A stretch of 64,000 nucleotides of DNA from JAIVGV01 sp036389335 (GCA_036389335.1 DASVQC010000092.1:124001-188000); one strand, 5' to 3'; positions 35,303-44,043 are shown, counted from the first letter of the stretch. Program-made: numbers and translations. The notes: generated by a model not told the origin, from the sequence alone.

Positions 35303-36457
35303 ATGAGAGATAGAGTTAAGAAGAGCCTGACCCTGTGCCTCCTTGTGGGGTGTGCGTGCGTCTATTTCGGCGCGCCGCTTTTCGTCAGCGGTCGGGGGCA
35401 GGCGGGGGCGAAGAATGCTTTATCGAAGTGGCGTCCCGCGCGCGACTACTCGGGCGTCGGCCACGCGGGCGCGGCGGCCTGCGCGCAGTGCCACGCGAAA
35501 GAGTCGCGCGCCCACGCGTCCACGCCGATGGCGCACGCCGCAGAGGCCGGGGCCGACTGCGGGGTCTTGAAGGCGCGCGCGCCGCTCTCCTTCAGCAACG
35601 GCCCTTACACCTACCGGATCGCGCGCGAGGGCGGGCGCGCCTTCTACACGGTCGGCGACGGCGCGCGGACGATCTCGGAGCCCCTGCTCTTCTGCTTCGG
35701 GCAGGGCGTGGCCGGTCAGACCTACATCTTCCAGCACGACGGCGCGTTCTACGAGAGCCGCGTCAGCTATTTCGGGGCGGCGAAAGGTCTCGACATCACG
35801 ATCCTCCACCCGCGCGCCGTCCCCGCGTCGCTCGAAGACGCGCTCGGTCGCCCGATGAGCCGGGAGGCGGCGCGCGGGTGTTTCGCCTGCCACACGACGG
35901 CGGCGGTCGGCGGCCCGCGGCAACTGTTGGAGCGCGCCTCGCCCGGCGTCAGTTGCGAAGCCTGCCACGGGCCGGGCGAGGCGCACGTCGCGGCGATGAG
36001 GGCCAAGGATTTCGGCGACCCGAAAATCTTCAACCCGGCCAAGCTCGACGGGCTCGAACTGTCGCAGGAGTTCTGCGGCGCGTGCCACCAGAGTTTCGAC
36101 ACGGTGATGTCGCTGGCGGGGCAGGGCGGGGCGGGCAACATACGCTTCCAGCCCTACCGCATCTACAACAGCCGCGGGCACCTCACGGACGACCGGCGCA
36201 TGAGCTGCGTCGCCTGCCACGACCCGCACGACGAGCTGCAACGCGACGCCGCCTACTACGACTCGAAGTGCCTCGCCTGTCACCTCTCGACCGCCAAGGA
36301 GTTGCAGACGCGGGCGCGCTCCGCCCCCGCCTGCCCCGTCGCGACGAAGCAGTGCGCGACGTGCCACATGCCCAAAGTCGATCTGCCGGAGATGCACTTC
36401 AAGTTCACAGACCACTGGATTCGCGTCGTCAGGCCGGGCGAGGCGACGCCGAGGTGA
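35303..36457 (+). CDS. multiheme (seven CxxCH) c-type cytochrome
   Basis: 384 residues from ATG 35303. Signal peptide or N-terminal anchor (LCLLVGCACVYFGAPLFV), then seven heme-binding CxxCH motifs: CAQCH, CFACH, CEACH, CGACH, CVACH, CLACH and CATCH. A roughly 90-residue heme-free beta segment lies between the first and second (YTYRIAREGGRAFYTVGD, GQTYIFQHDGAFYESRVSYF). The final motif precedes MPKVDLPEMHFKFTDHWIRV, a tail typical of cytochrome c554-related/perC-type proteins of Acidobacteriota and Planctomycetota. Role: extracytoplasmic electron transfer; partner unknown. No redox gene is adjacent. It is isolated among hydrolases, divergent from GH3 and convergent with GH20. Confidence 0.92.
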   Translation: MRDRVKKSLTLCLLVGCACVYFGAPLFVSGRGQAGAKNALSKWRPARDYSGVGHAGAAACAQCHAKESRAHASTPMAHAAEAGADCGVLKARAPLSFSNGPYTYRIAREGGRAFYTVGDGARTISEPLLFCFGQGVAGQTYIFQHDGAFYESRVSYFGAAKGLDITILHPRAVPASLEDALGRPMSREAARGCFACHTTAAVGGPRQLLERASPGVSCEACHGPGEAHVAAMRAKDFGDPKIFNPAKLDGLELSQEFCGACHQSFDTVMSLAGQGGAGNIRFQPYRIYNSRGHLTDDRRMSCVACHDPHDELQRDAAYYDSKCLACHLSTAKELQTRARSAPACPVATKQCATCHMPKVDLPEMHFKFTDHWIRVVRPGEATPR

Positions 36458-36467
36458 GACGAGATCA

Positions 36468-36548
36468 AACGATGAAGTAGGAACGATGAACGATGAAGTT
36501 AAGAGAGATTGTCTTCACTTCATCGTTCATCGTTCCTACTTCATCGTT
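36468..36548. repeat. heptad hairpin, AACGATG class
   Basis: Arms 36468-36499 and 36517-36548 are perfectly complementary over 32 bp, loop 17 nt. The arm is made of 7-nt units aacgatg/aagtagg/aacgatg/aacgatg. It lies between the convergent 3' ends of the cytochrome and GH20 genes, 11 nt after the cytochrome stop. There is no T-run at either end. Confidence 0.93.
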
Positions 36549-36584
36549 AACGTTTCGTCGTTCGCCCGCGAGTATGATCTCGGG

Positions 36585-38717
36585 TTACTGTTTGGCCGGT
36601 GCGGCGAGTTGCTTCACGCGCTTGCGCCAGTCGGCGGCGGGCATGGTTTTTAGCTGCGGCAGCTCTGAGGCGGCGACGATCAACTCTCTGAGGCTCGGGA
36701 TGATCGGAAACTCAAGCGCCGCTTTCGGCTTCGCCGCCTCGTCGAGCACGGCGAGGCGAGAGTCGCGCCAAGCGGCGGGCGGCGCGACGCCCTTCGTCAT
36801 GTAGGACAGAGCTTCGAGTCCCGCCGCGCCCATCCGCGACAGATCCCCGGCGAGCGGCTTCGCCTCCGCGAGCGCGGGCGATCCGTCCATCAACGCCCCC
36901 AACTGCGCCCCCGCGTCGCGCCACGCGGCCAGAGTGTTCTCGACGTCGCGCGCGCGCGACTCGAAGCGCGGGGCGTCGGAGAGCAGCGCGTCAACCTCGC
37001 CCGCGAACCGCCGCGCGGCGGCGCTGTCCGGCCTCGCCGCGTCGACGAGTCCGGTCAGAGGGCTGAGCATCGTCTGCGGTCGCACCTCGTAGCGCCTGTA
37101 CTCCTTGACGGGCTCGACGACGGAGGCGAGCGTCTGGAGCGCCGCGTCGTCTTTGCCCCCGGCGAGCCGCCTGAGCATCATCGCCTGATTCCTCTCGTGC
37201 GTGAGCCCGAGTTCTTCCAGTCGTCGGCTGACGACGGCGAGGCGGCGGTACATGTCTTCCGTGTCGTTCACCTCGCGCGGCGACCAGAGCCGCTCGGCGA
37301 TGGCGGCGGTGCGGGGCCAGATGCGCGAGTCTATCGTCTCCGGCGAGACCCACTCGCCCCACATCGTCGCCTCGCCGCCGAGGACGTGCGCCGCCTCCGA
37401 GGCGCTGAGCGTGTTGCCCGCGGGCAGGGGGTCTGCCTTGTAGTGATCGGACGCGGGGTAGATGAGATCGATGTAGTAGCCCGCCGAGAGGACGCCGTCA
37501 TAGCCTTTGCGCGCGGCCTCCGCCAGCGACTCGGGACCGCGCCACGAGTGTATGACCACGTCTTTGGGGAGATCGGGCTGGAAGATTTCGTCCCAGCCCA
37601 TCATGCGCTTGCCGTGGCGCGTGAGGATTTTAAGGAGCCGTTGGTTGAAGTAGGTCTGGAGCGCGCGGTTGTCCTTGAGGCCGTGCGCCTTCATGAAGGC
37701 TTGAATCCGGGGGTTCCTGTCCCACTGCTTGCCCTCGTTCTCGTCGCCGCCGATGTGCAGGTAGGCGTCGGGGAAGAGCGCCGCCATCTCGCCGAGGAAC
37801 GTGTCGAGGAATTTGTAAACCTCTTCGTTCGTCGGGTCGAGCGCGGGCTCGAAGATGCCTGCGCCGCGCTCGATCCGGTAGGGGCCGGGCGCGCTCCCCA
37901 GCTCCGGGTAGCCGACGAGCCAGCTCGTGCTGTGGCCCGGGATGTCGAACTCGGGCACGACGCGTATGCCGCGCTCGCGCGCGTAGGCGACGATCCCGCG
38001 CGCCTCTTCCTGAGTGTAGAAGAGGCCGTCCGACCCCATGCCGGTGAGCTTCGGGAACTTTTTGCTCTCGATGCGGAAGCCCTGATCCTCGGTCAGGTGC
38101 CAGTGGAAGACGTTGAGCTTGACGGCGGCCATCGCGTCGAGGTTGCGGCGCAAGACTTCCAGCGGCTCGTAGTGCCGCCCCACGTCGATGAGCAGCCCGC
38201 GCCAGCGGAAGCGCGGCGCGTCCTGTATCTGCACGGCGGGGACGAAGTAGCCGTCGCGGTCGCCCTCTACGAGTTGCAGGAAAGTCTCCAGCCCGCGCAG
38301 CGCGCCGACGACCGTGGGGGCGCGGAGCCGCGCCTGCCTGTCCGTGACTTCGAGCGAGTACGACTCGTCCTCTTCGACCGACGGGACGGCCTGACCCGCC
38401 TCCCGACACTCGACGACGAGCGTCGCGGGCGCGGCGTCGGCGGCGAGCCCGCGCGGCAGCTCAAGCACCGTGCGCCCTTCGAGCCTGCGCATCATGCGCC
38501 CGACGCCCGCCCGCAGCCTGTCGTCCACGTACCCTTCGGCGGCGACGGTGAAAGACTTGTCGACGGCGAGCCTGCCCGCGCCGAATCGCACGGACGCGGG
38601 TACGGGCATCAGGTTGTGCCGCGCCGCGCGCGGGTCGCCCGCGCCCCCGGCTTGCGCGCCGACCTTCAGCACGCATGAGAGTAGGAGAAGGATGGAGACG
38701 TAGCCGATGGCTTTCAT
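36585..38717 (-). CDS. glycoside hydrolase family 20 beta-N-acetylhexosaminidase
   Basis: 710 residues. Signal peptide to about residue 22; GH20 N-terminal alpha/beta domain (about 35-150); TIM barrel starting at FRWRGLLIDVGRHYEPLEVL with NVFHWHLTEDQGFRIESKKF, VVPEFDIPGHSTSWL and the catalytic Asp-Glu pair in LHIGGDENEGKQW near residue 325; then MGWDEIFQPDLP and a helical C-terminal extension of about 190 residues. Releases terminal GlcNAc/GalNAc from chitin oligomers, glycoproteins or peptidoglycan fragments. The following plus-strand genes (hexomutases, NagX-like acyltransferase, ROK regulator) fit an amino-sugar theme. Start supported by GAGGAT before the ATG and by a promoter-like pair at 38880-38907. 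Confidence 0.94.
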   Translation of the reverse strand: MKAIGYVSILLLLSCVLKVGAQAGGAGDPRAARHNLMPVPASVRFGAGRLAVDKSFTVAAEGYVDDRLRAGVGRMMRRLEGRTVLELPRGLAADAAPATLVVECREAGQAVPSVEEDESYSLEVTDRQARLRAPTVVGALRGLETFLQLVEGDRDGYFVPAVQIQDAPRFRWRGLLIDVGRHYEPLEVLRRNLDAMAAVKLNVFHWHLTEDQGFRIESKKFPKLTGMGSDGLFYTQEEARGIVAYARERGIRVVPEFDIPGHSTSWLVGYPELGSAPGPYRIERGAGIFEPALDPTNEEVYKFLDTFLGEMAALFPDAYLHIGGDENEGKQWDRNPRIQAFMKAHGLKDNRALQTYFNQRLLKILTRHGKRMMGWDEIFQPDLPKDVVIHSWRGPESLAEAARKGYDGVLSAGYYIDLIYPASDHYKADPLPAGNTLSASEAAHVLGGEATMWGEWVSPETIDSRIWPRTAAIAERLWSPREVNDTEDMYRRLAVVSRRLEELGLTHERNQAMMLRRLAGGKDDAALQTLASVVEPVKEYRRYEVRPQTMLSPLTGLVDAARPDSAAARRFAGEVDALLSDAPRFESRARDVENTLAAWRDAGAQLGALMDGSPALAEAKPLAGDLSRMGAAGLEALSYMTKGVAPPAAWRDSRLAVLDEAAKPKAALEFPIIPSLRELIVAASELPQLKTMPAADWRKRVKQLAAPAKQ

Positions 38718-38733
38718 GTTGATCCTCGACTAG

Positions 38734-38767
38734 CAGCTAACAGCTAACAGCTAACAGCTATAAGCTG
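38734..38767. repeat. heptad repeat, CTAACAG class (solo arm)
   Basis: Three and a half tandem copies of a 7-nt unit (cagctaa) from 38734, ending in agctataagctg which forms a short dyad. It resembles one arm of the heptad hairpins elsewhere in the window. It lies in the 5' leader of the GH20 gene, 17 bp from its ATG. Confidence 0.85.
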
Positions 38768-38879
38768 AACGGGGCGGCGCGCATTCGTCCCGCGTCAACG
38801 CGCGCCGACGCCGGGTGTCGTGTTCCTCTGGGCGGATCGCCCGGAGGTGTTCGGGACTAACTTGGATCGAAGGCTTATG

Positions 38880-38907
38880 ATTAGAACAGGCCGCGCGGGC
38901 TAGTCAA
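38880..38907 (-). promoter_or_regulatory. candidate promoter of GH20 gene
   Basis: Read on the minus strand: -35 TTGACT (38902-38907), 16-bp spacer, -10 TCTAAT (38880-38885). Each hexamer has one mismatch to consensus. It would give a leader of about 155 nt that contains the CTAACAG heptad repeat. Confidence 0.5.
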
Positions 38908-38996
38908 TCAAAACTTTTGCCGACGCCCCGCGCGCGCCGCCGAAAGTTTTTCGGTGCTCCCCGCCTTTCGTTTCTGGTATGCTCCCGCCCCGCGCT

Positions 38997-40343
38997 ATGA
39001 ACTCGCTCAAGATCGGCATCGGCGGCGTGCGCGGCATCGTCGGCGAAACCTTCACGCCGGAGCTCGTCGTCGGTTTCGCGCAAGCCTTCGGCACTTACCT
39101 CGACGCGGGGCGCATCCTCGTCTGCCGCGACGCGCGCGCTTCCGGCCCGATGGCGCGCGCCGCCGTGCTCGGCGGGCTGCTCTCGGCGGGCTGCGAGGCG
39201 GTTGACCTCGGCGTCTGCCCGACGCCGAGCCTGCAACTCGCCGTCGCGCGGCTCGGCGCGGACGGCGGCATCTCGATCACCGCCGGGCACAACCCCGAGC
39301 CGTGGAACGCGCTCAAGTTCGTGCGCGGCGACGGACTCTACCTGAACGCGGCGCAGGCCGACGAGCTGCTAGACATCTTCCATCAGGCGGAGTTCGCCAA
39401 AGCGACGTGGGAGAACATACGCACTAAGGTCGAAGAGCAGGACGCCATCGCGGGCCACCTCGCGACTCTCTCTCTCGCCTTCGACGTGGAGGCTATACGG
39501 GCGCGGCGTTTGACGGTCGCGGTGGACTGCTGCAACAGCTCGTGCGCGCTGCTCGCGCCGCGCTGGCTCAGCGAACTCGGTTGCGAAGTGCTCGCCATCA
39601 ACGACGATCCCGGAGCGCCGTTCCCGCACGCGCCCGAGCCGCGGCGGCAGACGATGGCGCAACTGCGCGCCGTGGTTCGCGCGGGCCGCGCCGACTTAGG
39701 CTTCGCGCACGACGCCGACGGCGAGCGGCTGGGGCTGGTCGCGGAAACGGGCGAGATACTTTCCGAAGAGGCGACCCTCCCCCTGTGCGCCGAGATTCAA
39801 CTGGGGCGCGAGGGCGGCCACGTAGTGACCAACGTCTCGACGAGCGGCGCGATAGACGCCGTCGCCGCGCGCCACGCCTCCGCGGTCGTGCGCACGCCGG
39901 TCGGACAGGCTTTCGTCTCCGAGGCGATGATCGAGAGCCGCGCCGTCATCGGCGGCGAGGGCAGCGGCGGCGTCGTCGTCCCGCGCGTGCAGCTCACGCA
40001 CGACAGCGCGGCGGCGGTCGGACTGATCCTCGAACACGTGGCCTTGACGGGGCAGCGCCTTTCGGAGCTGGCGGCGGGGCTGCCGCGCCTCTCCATGCTC
40101 AAGCACAACGTCCCCGTCGAGCCGAACCGCATCTACTCCCTCATGCAGCGCGTCTACGACGGGCTGGCGCGCGAGGGCCTCGACTACGACGAGACCGACG
40201 GGATCAAGATCGCGCGCCCCGGCGGCTGGGTGCACGTCCGCGTCTCGAACACCGAGTCGATGATCCGCATCATCGCCGAGTCGGAAGACCCCGCGCGCGC
40301 GCAGGAACTGCTCGACTCGGCGCGCGACATGCTCGGCAAGTGA
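38997..40343 (+). CDS. phosphohexomutase family protein lacking the catalytic serine
   Basis: 448 residues from ATG 38997 (an upstream in-frame ATG at 38979 adds six unrelated residues). All four domains of the alpha-D-phosphohexomutase superfamily are present, but key residues differ. The phosphoserine loop reads TAGHNP with Gly97 where active members have Ser; the metal loop reads D239-A-D-G-E243-R instead of D-x-D-x-D-R; the sugar loop is GEGSGGVV and the phosphate loop RVSNTESMIR. The intact paralogue at 41459 shows TASHNP, DMDADR, GEGNGGVI and RGSNTEPIIR. Without the serine the enzyme cannot form the phosphoenzyme, so it is either inactive, regulatory, or catalytically altered. It is followed by GH16 copy 2 (29-bp gap) and then the intact paralogue. 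Confidence 0.88.
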   Translation: MNSLKIGIGGVRGIVGETFTPELVVGFAQAFGTYLDAGRILVCRDARASGPMARAAVLGGLLSAGCEAVDLGVCPTPSLQLAVARLGADGGISITAGHNPEPWNALKFVRGDGLYLNAAQADELLDIFHQAEFAKATWENIRTKVEEQDAIAGHLATLSLAFDVEAIRARRLTVAVDCCNSSCALLAPRWLSELGCEVLAINDDPGAPFPHAPEPRRQTMAQLRAVVRAGRADLGFAHDADGERLGLVAETGEILSEEATLPLCAEIQLGREGGHVVTNVSTSGAIDAVAARHASAVVRTPVGQAFVSEAMIESRAVIGGEGSGGVVVPRVQLTHDSAAAVGLILEHVALTGQRLSELAAGLPRLSMLKHNVPVEPNRIYSLMQRVYDGLAREGLDYDETDGIKIARPGGWVHVRVSNTESMIRIIAESEDPARAQELLDSARDMLGK

Positions 40344-40372
40344 CAGTCAAACAACCTTCGGAGTGTCGTCTC

Positions 40373-41377
40373 ATGAAAAGTCCCGCGAAGCCGTCGAAAC
40401 GCCCCGCGACGCCGTTGAAATGTTCCGCGACGCTAGCCTTGATCGCCCTGTGTGCCGCCGCCCCTTCCTCGTCCGCGAAGGGCGGCGGTCGCGCGGCGGC
40501 GACGCCCGCGGCGGCGGCGCGCGCCGCAAAGCCCGCCCCCCGAATCCTGTTCGACGACTTCACCTACTCCGAACGGAGCGAGATGGAGCGGCACGGCTGG
40601 ATCGTCCGCACGGCGGCGGGGTGGCCCGGCGTGCCGGGCGCGACGTGGTGGCGCGAGGGCGTCACGTTCCACGCGGACGCGGGCGCGCCGCGCAACCGGA
40701 TACTGCGCATGACCTCTTCGACCGACGGCGCGGGCGAGCACACCCGGCAGACGCAGATTTGCCACGAGCGAAAATACTTCGAGGGCACTTACGCCGCGCG
40801 CGTGCGCTTCACGGACGAGCCGAGCGCGGGGGCCGGGGGCGATCAGATCGTCGAGAGCTTCTACACCATCAGCCCGCTCAAAGCGCCGATGGACGCCGAC
40901 TACAGCGAGCTGGATTTCGAGTACCTGCCCAACGGCGGCTGGGGCGTCGCCGGCGCGACGCTCTACCAGACGACGTGGGAGGCCTTCAGCCCGGAGCCGA
41001 ACTGGAAGAAGGACAACGTCTTCAACATGACGAACGGCACGCGCGCCGGCTGGCACACGCTCGTCACGCAGGTCGCCGGCGGCAAGGTGAGGTACTTCGT
41101 CGACGGCGCGCAGCAGGCCGAGCACGGCGACCGCTTCTACCCCGAGTCCCTCATGTCGATCAACTTCAACCTCTGGTTCATCAAAGACGGCGCGGCCAAC
41201 GTGCAGGGCGCGCGGCAGTACGACGAAGACATCGACTGGGTCTTCTTCGAGTCGAAGGCGGCGCTCACGCCCGCGCAGGTCGAGGCGCGGGTCGCGGCCC
41301 TGCGCCGTCAGTCCGTCAAATTCCGCGACACCGTGCCCCCGCCCACGCCCGCGCTCGCGTCGCCATGCGACTTCTAA
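40373..41377 (+). CDS. glycoside hydrolase family 16-like protein (copy 2)
   Basis: 334 residues from ATG 40373. Basic N-terminus and signal peptide to about residue 35, Ala-rich linker, then a jelly-roll: ILFDDFTYSERSEMERHGW, YFEGTYAARVRFTD, the E-L-D-F-E motif (E-x-D-x-E form) in DYSELDFEYLPNGGWG, and DNVFNMTNGTRAGWHTLVTQ, KVRYFVDGAQQAEHG, LMSINFNLWFI. The motif supports catalysis; the overall sequence is distant from the first GH16 (30931), so the substrate may differ. It lies between the two phosphohexomutase paralogues; its stop codon is the first base triplet of a heptad hairpin arm. Confidence 0.82.
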   Translation: MKSPAKPSKRPATPLKCSATLALIALCAAAPSSSAKGGGRAAATPAAAARAAKPAPRILFDDFTYSERSEMERHGWIVRTAAGWPGVPGATWWREGVTFHADAGAPRNRILRMTSSTDGAGEHTRQTQICHERKYFEGTYAARVRFTDEPSAGAGGDQIVESFYTISPLKAPMDADYSELDFEYLPNGGWGVAGATLYQTTWEAFSPEPNWKKDNVFNMTNGTRAGWHTLVTQVAGGKVRYFVDGAQQAEHGDRFYPESLMSINFNLWFIKDGAANVQGARQYDEDIDWVFFESKAALTPAQVEARVAALRRQSVKFRDTVPPPTPALASPCDF

Positions 41378-41452
41378 GTGATGAGTACTGAGTACTGAGT
41401 ACTGAGAAAAGAATTGCTTTAACTCAGTACTCAGTACTCATCACTCATCACT
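41377..41452. repeat. heptad hairpin, GAGTACT class
   Basis: Arms 41377-41406 and 41423-41452 are complementary at 28 of 30 positions, loop 16 nt (aaaagaattgctttaa). Units are agtgatg then agtactg repeated. The left arm overlaps the stop codon of GH16 copy 2; the right arm is followed by cttttt and then ATG of the phosphohexomutase gene at 41459. Confidence 0.92.
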
Positions 41453-41458
41453 CTTTTT

Positions 41459-42820
41459 ATGCGCGCGATACCTACGCTCAAGATCGGGATCAGCGGCGTG
41501 CGGGGCGTCGTCGGGGATTCGCTGACGCCGACGCTGCTCGCGCGCTTCGCGCAGGCGTTCGGGACTTACGTCGGGCGCGGCGCCATCGTCATCGGGCGCG
41601 ACACGCGCACCTCGGGCGAGATGGTCAGGCAGGCGGTCGTCGCCGGCCTGCTCTCGACCGGCTGCCGGGTCACCGACTTGGACGTGTGCCCCGTGCCGAC
41701 CGTCCAACTGCTCGTGCGTCGGCGCGCGGCGCGCGGCGGCATCGCCATCACGGCGAGCCACAACCCGGCGGAGTGGAACGCCCTCAAGTTCGTCAACTCG
41801 GAGGGGCTGTTCCTCACCGCCGCGCAGGCGCGTCAGCTCCTCGACATCTATCATCAGGGCGAGTACGTGAAGGTGCCGGGATCGGAGATGGGATCGGTCG
41901 AGCGCGCGGCGGGCGCGCTCGACCTGCACGTCGAGGCCATCACGGACGCGCTCGGGGCGTTGCCCGCGGGCGCGCGCAGGCTCCGCGTCGTCGTCGATTC
42001 CTGCAACGGCGCGGGCTCAATCGTCGCGCCGCGCTTGCTCGCGGCGCTCGGGGTCGAAGTCTTCACGGTCAACACGACGCCCGACGGGCTCTTCCCGCGC
42101 GGGGCCGAGCCGGTGCCGGAAAACCTCGGCGCGCTCTGCGCCGCCGTGCGCGCGCGCGGGGCGGACGTAGGGTTCGCGCAGGACATGGACGCAGACCGTC
42201 TGGCGGTCGTTGACGAGCGCGGCGAGCCCGCCGGGGAGGAGTACACGCTCGTTCTGGCGGCGCGTCACGTGCTCGCGAAAGAGCGCGGCCCGGTCGTCGC
42301 GAACCTCGCCACGACGCGGGTGCTCGACGCCGTGGCGCGTGGTTACGACTGCCCCGTCTACCGCTCGAAGATCGGCGAGGCGAACGTGGCGGAGGAGATG
42401 CAGCGCCGCGGCGCCGTCGTCGGCGGAGAGGGCAACGGCGGCGTGATCTACCCGCGCATCAACTTCGCGCGCGACAGCCTCGTCGGCATGGCGCTCGTCC
42501 TCCACCTGCTCGCCGCGACCGGGCGCACGGTGTCGGAGTTGACGGGCGAGCTGCCCCGCTCTTTCATGTTGAAAGAGAAGTTCGCGTGCCGCTCCGACCG
42601 CATCGGCAGGGTTCTCAAAAAAGTCCGCGACGAGTTCGCGCGCTGGCCGCAGGACTTGCGCGACGGCGTTAAGGTGACGCTGCCCGGCGGCTGGCTGCTC
42701 GTCCGCGGCTCCAACACCGAGCCGATCATCCGCATCGTCGCCGAGGCGGGCACGGAAGAGGGGGCGCGCGAAATGATCGGGGAGTTGCGAAGGTGCGTCG
42801 AAGAATGTTCGGGCGCGTGA
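41459..42820 (+). CDS. phosphoglucosamine/phosphomannomutase family protein (GlmM-like)
   Basis: 453 residues with all hexomutase signatures: phosphoserine Ser100 in ITASHNPAEWNALKF, metal loop D242-M-D-A-D-R, sugar loop GEGNGGVIYPR and phosphate loop RGSNTEPIIRIVAE. It interconverts hexose-6-phosphate and hexose-1-phosphate; the form with GEGNGG is common among bacterial/archaeal phosphoglucosamine or phosphomannomutases, so GlmM is likely but not certain. ATG directly follows a hairpin and T5 with no Shine-Dalgarno sequence. It is a full-length paralogue of 38997 and is followed by the NagX-like acyltransferase gene. Confidence 0.92.
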   Translation: MRAIPTLKIGISGVRGVVGDSLTPTLLARFAQAFGTYVGRGAIVIGRDTRTSGEMVRQAVVAGLLSTGCRVTDLDVCPVPTVQLLVRRRAARGGIAITASHNPAEWNALKFVNSEGLFLTAAQARQLLDIYHQGEYVKVPGSEMGSVERAAGALDLHVEAITDALGALPAGARRLRVVVDSCNGAGSIVAPRLLAALGVEVFTVNTTPDGLFPRGAEPVPENLGALCAAVRARGADVGFAQDMDADRLAVVDERGEPAGEEYTLVLAARHVLAKERGPVVANLATTRVLDAVARGYDCPVYRSKIGEANVAEEMQRRGAVVGGEGNGGVIYPRINFARDSLVGMALVLHLLAATGRTVSELTGELPRSFMLKEKFACRSDRIGRVLKKVRDEFARWPQDLRDGVKVTLPGGWLLVRGSNTEPIIRIVAEAGTEEGAREMIGELRRCVEECSGA

Positions 42821-42872
42821 AGGGTCGAGTCAGACGGCGCGGCGGGAGTGGCCGGGAGGGGAGGGGGCGCGG

Positions 42873-44012
42873 ATGGGCGACTTGACGGGACAGAGCGCGG
42901 GCGCGAACGCGGCGGGGCGCGTCGCCTCGCTCGACGTGCTGCGCGGCATCACCATCGCCGGGATGATCCTCGTCAACAACCCCGGCACGTGGGACGCCAT
43001 CTACAGCCCCCTCGAACACTCGAAGTGGGACGGGCTGACGCCGACCGACCTCGTCTTCCCGTTCTTCCTCTTCATCGTCGGCGTCTCGATCACGCTCGCG
43101 CTCGCGCGCCGCGCCGGGGGCGGCGGGGCAAGGCGCGATCTGTACGTGAAGATCGTCCGCCGCACGCTCATCATCATCGCGCTCGGGCTGGCGCTGACGG
43201 CCTTCCCCTACAACGACCCCGCGGCGTTCCGCGTCCCCGGCGTGCTCCAGCGCATCGCCGTCTGCTACTTCTTCGCCGCGGTCGTCTTCCTGAACACGGG
43301 GTGGCGCGCGCAAGGCGCGGTAGCCGCGGCGCTGCTCCTGCTCTACTGGGCGGCCATGAAGTTGATCCCCGTCCCCGGCTTCGGCGCGGGAGACCTGAGC
43401 ATGGAGGGGAACCTCGCCGCCTACGTCGATCGCGCCGTGTTCGGGAGGCACACGTGGAAGCCGCTCTACGACCCGGAGGGGCTGCTGAGCACGATCCCCG
43501 CCGTCGCGACGACGCTCTGCGGCGTGCTCGCGGGCCAACTCCTGCGCTCGCGCCGCGCGCCGCTGGAGAAGGTGGCGGCGATGTTCGCCGCGGGCGCGCT
43601 CGGCATGGCCGCCGGGTGGGCGTGGGGCTTCTGGTTCCCCGTGAACAAGGCGCTGTGGACGAGTTCTTACGTCGTGCTGACCGCCGGGATGGCGCTGCAA
43701 CTGTTCGCCGCCTGCTACTGGCTCGTCGACGTCAAGGGCCACACGCGGTGGGCGAAGCCCTTCCTCGCCTTCGGGACGAACGCGCTGGCGGTCTACTTCC
43801 TCTCGGAGTTCGTCGTGCTCGCCGCCTCGCTCGTCAAGTTCACGCGCGCGGACGGCACTCGTGCGGACGCGCTCGGGCTTCTCTACGAGAAGCTGTTCGC
43901 CACGTGGGCGTCGCCCGTCAACGCCTCGCTGATGTACGCCGTCTGCACGGTTCTCGTGTGGCTCGGCGTGGCGTCGGCCCTGTACCGCAAGCGTGTTTTC
44001 ATCAGGGTGTGA
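42873..44012 (+). CDS. HGSNAT/NagX-like membrane acyltransferase (DUF5009)
   Basis: 379 residues, about ten membrane helices. N-terminal RVASLDVLRGITIAGMILVNN, then PLEHSKWDGLTPTDLVFPFFLFIVGVS, which contains the His proposed to carry the acetyl group in heparan-alpha-glucosaminide N-acetyltransferase relatives, and later FGTNALAVYFLSE. Bacterial NagX homologues sit in GlcNAc/chitin clusters. Expected role: inner-membrane acyl transfer to amino sugars or transport-linked acetylation. ATG 42873 has GGAGGGGG 8 nt upstream. Position after GlmM and with GH20 and ROK nearby supports an amino-sugar link. Confidence 0.88.
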   Translation: MGDLTGQSAGANAAGRVASLDVLRGITIAGMILVNNPGTWDAIYSPLEHSKWDGLTPTDLVFPFFLFIVGVSITLALARRAGGGGARRDLYVKIVRRTLIIIALGLALTAFPYNDPAAFRVPGVLQRIAVCYFFAAVVFLNTGWRAQGAVAAALLLLYWAAMKLIPVPGFGAGDLSMEGNLAAYVDRAVFGRHTWKPLYDPEGLLSTIPAVATTLCGVLAGQLLRSRRAPLEKVAAMFAAGALGMAAGWAWGFWFPVNKALWTSSYVVLTAGMALQLFAACYWLVDVKGHTRWAKPFLAFGTNALAVYFLSEFVVLAASLVKFTRADGTRADALGLLYEKLFATWASPVNASLMYAVCTVLVWLGVASALYRKRVFIRV

Positions 44013-44043
44013 GGGGGCCGGCCCGCGCGCGCGCGATCCGAGA

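Noticed and set aside
36468..36548. intrinsic terminator between cytochrome and GH20 genes
   Set aside because: Very long perfect arms but no T-run on either side; classed with the heptad hairpins instead.
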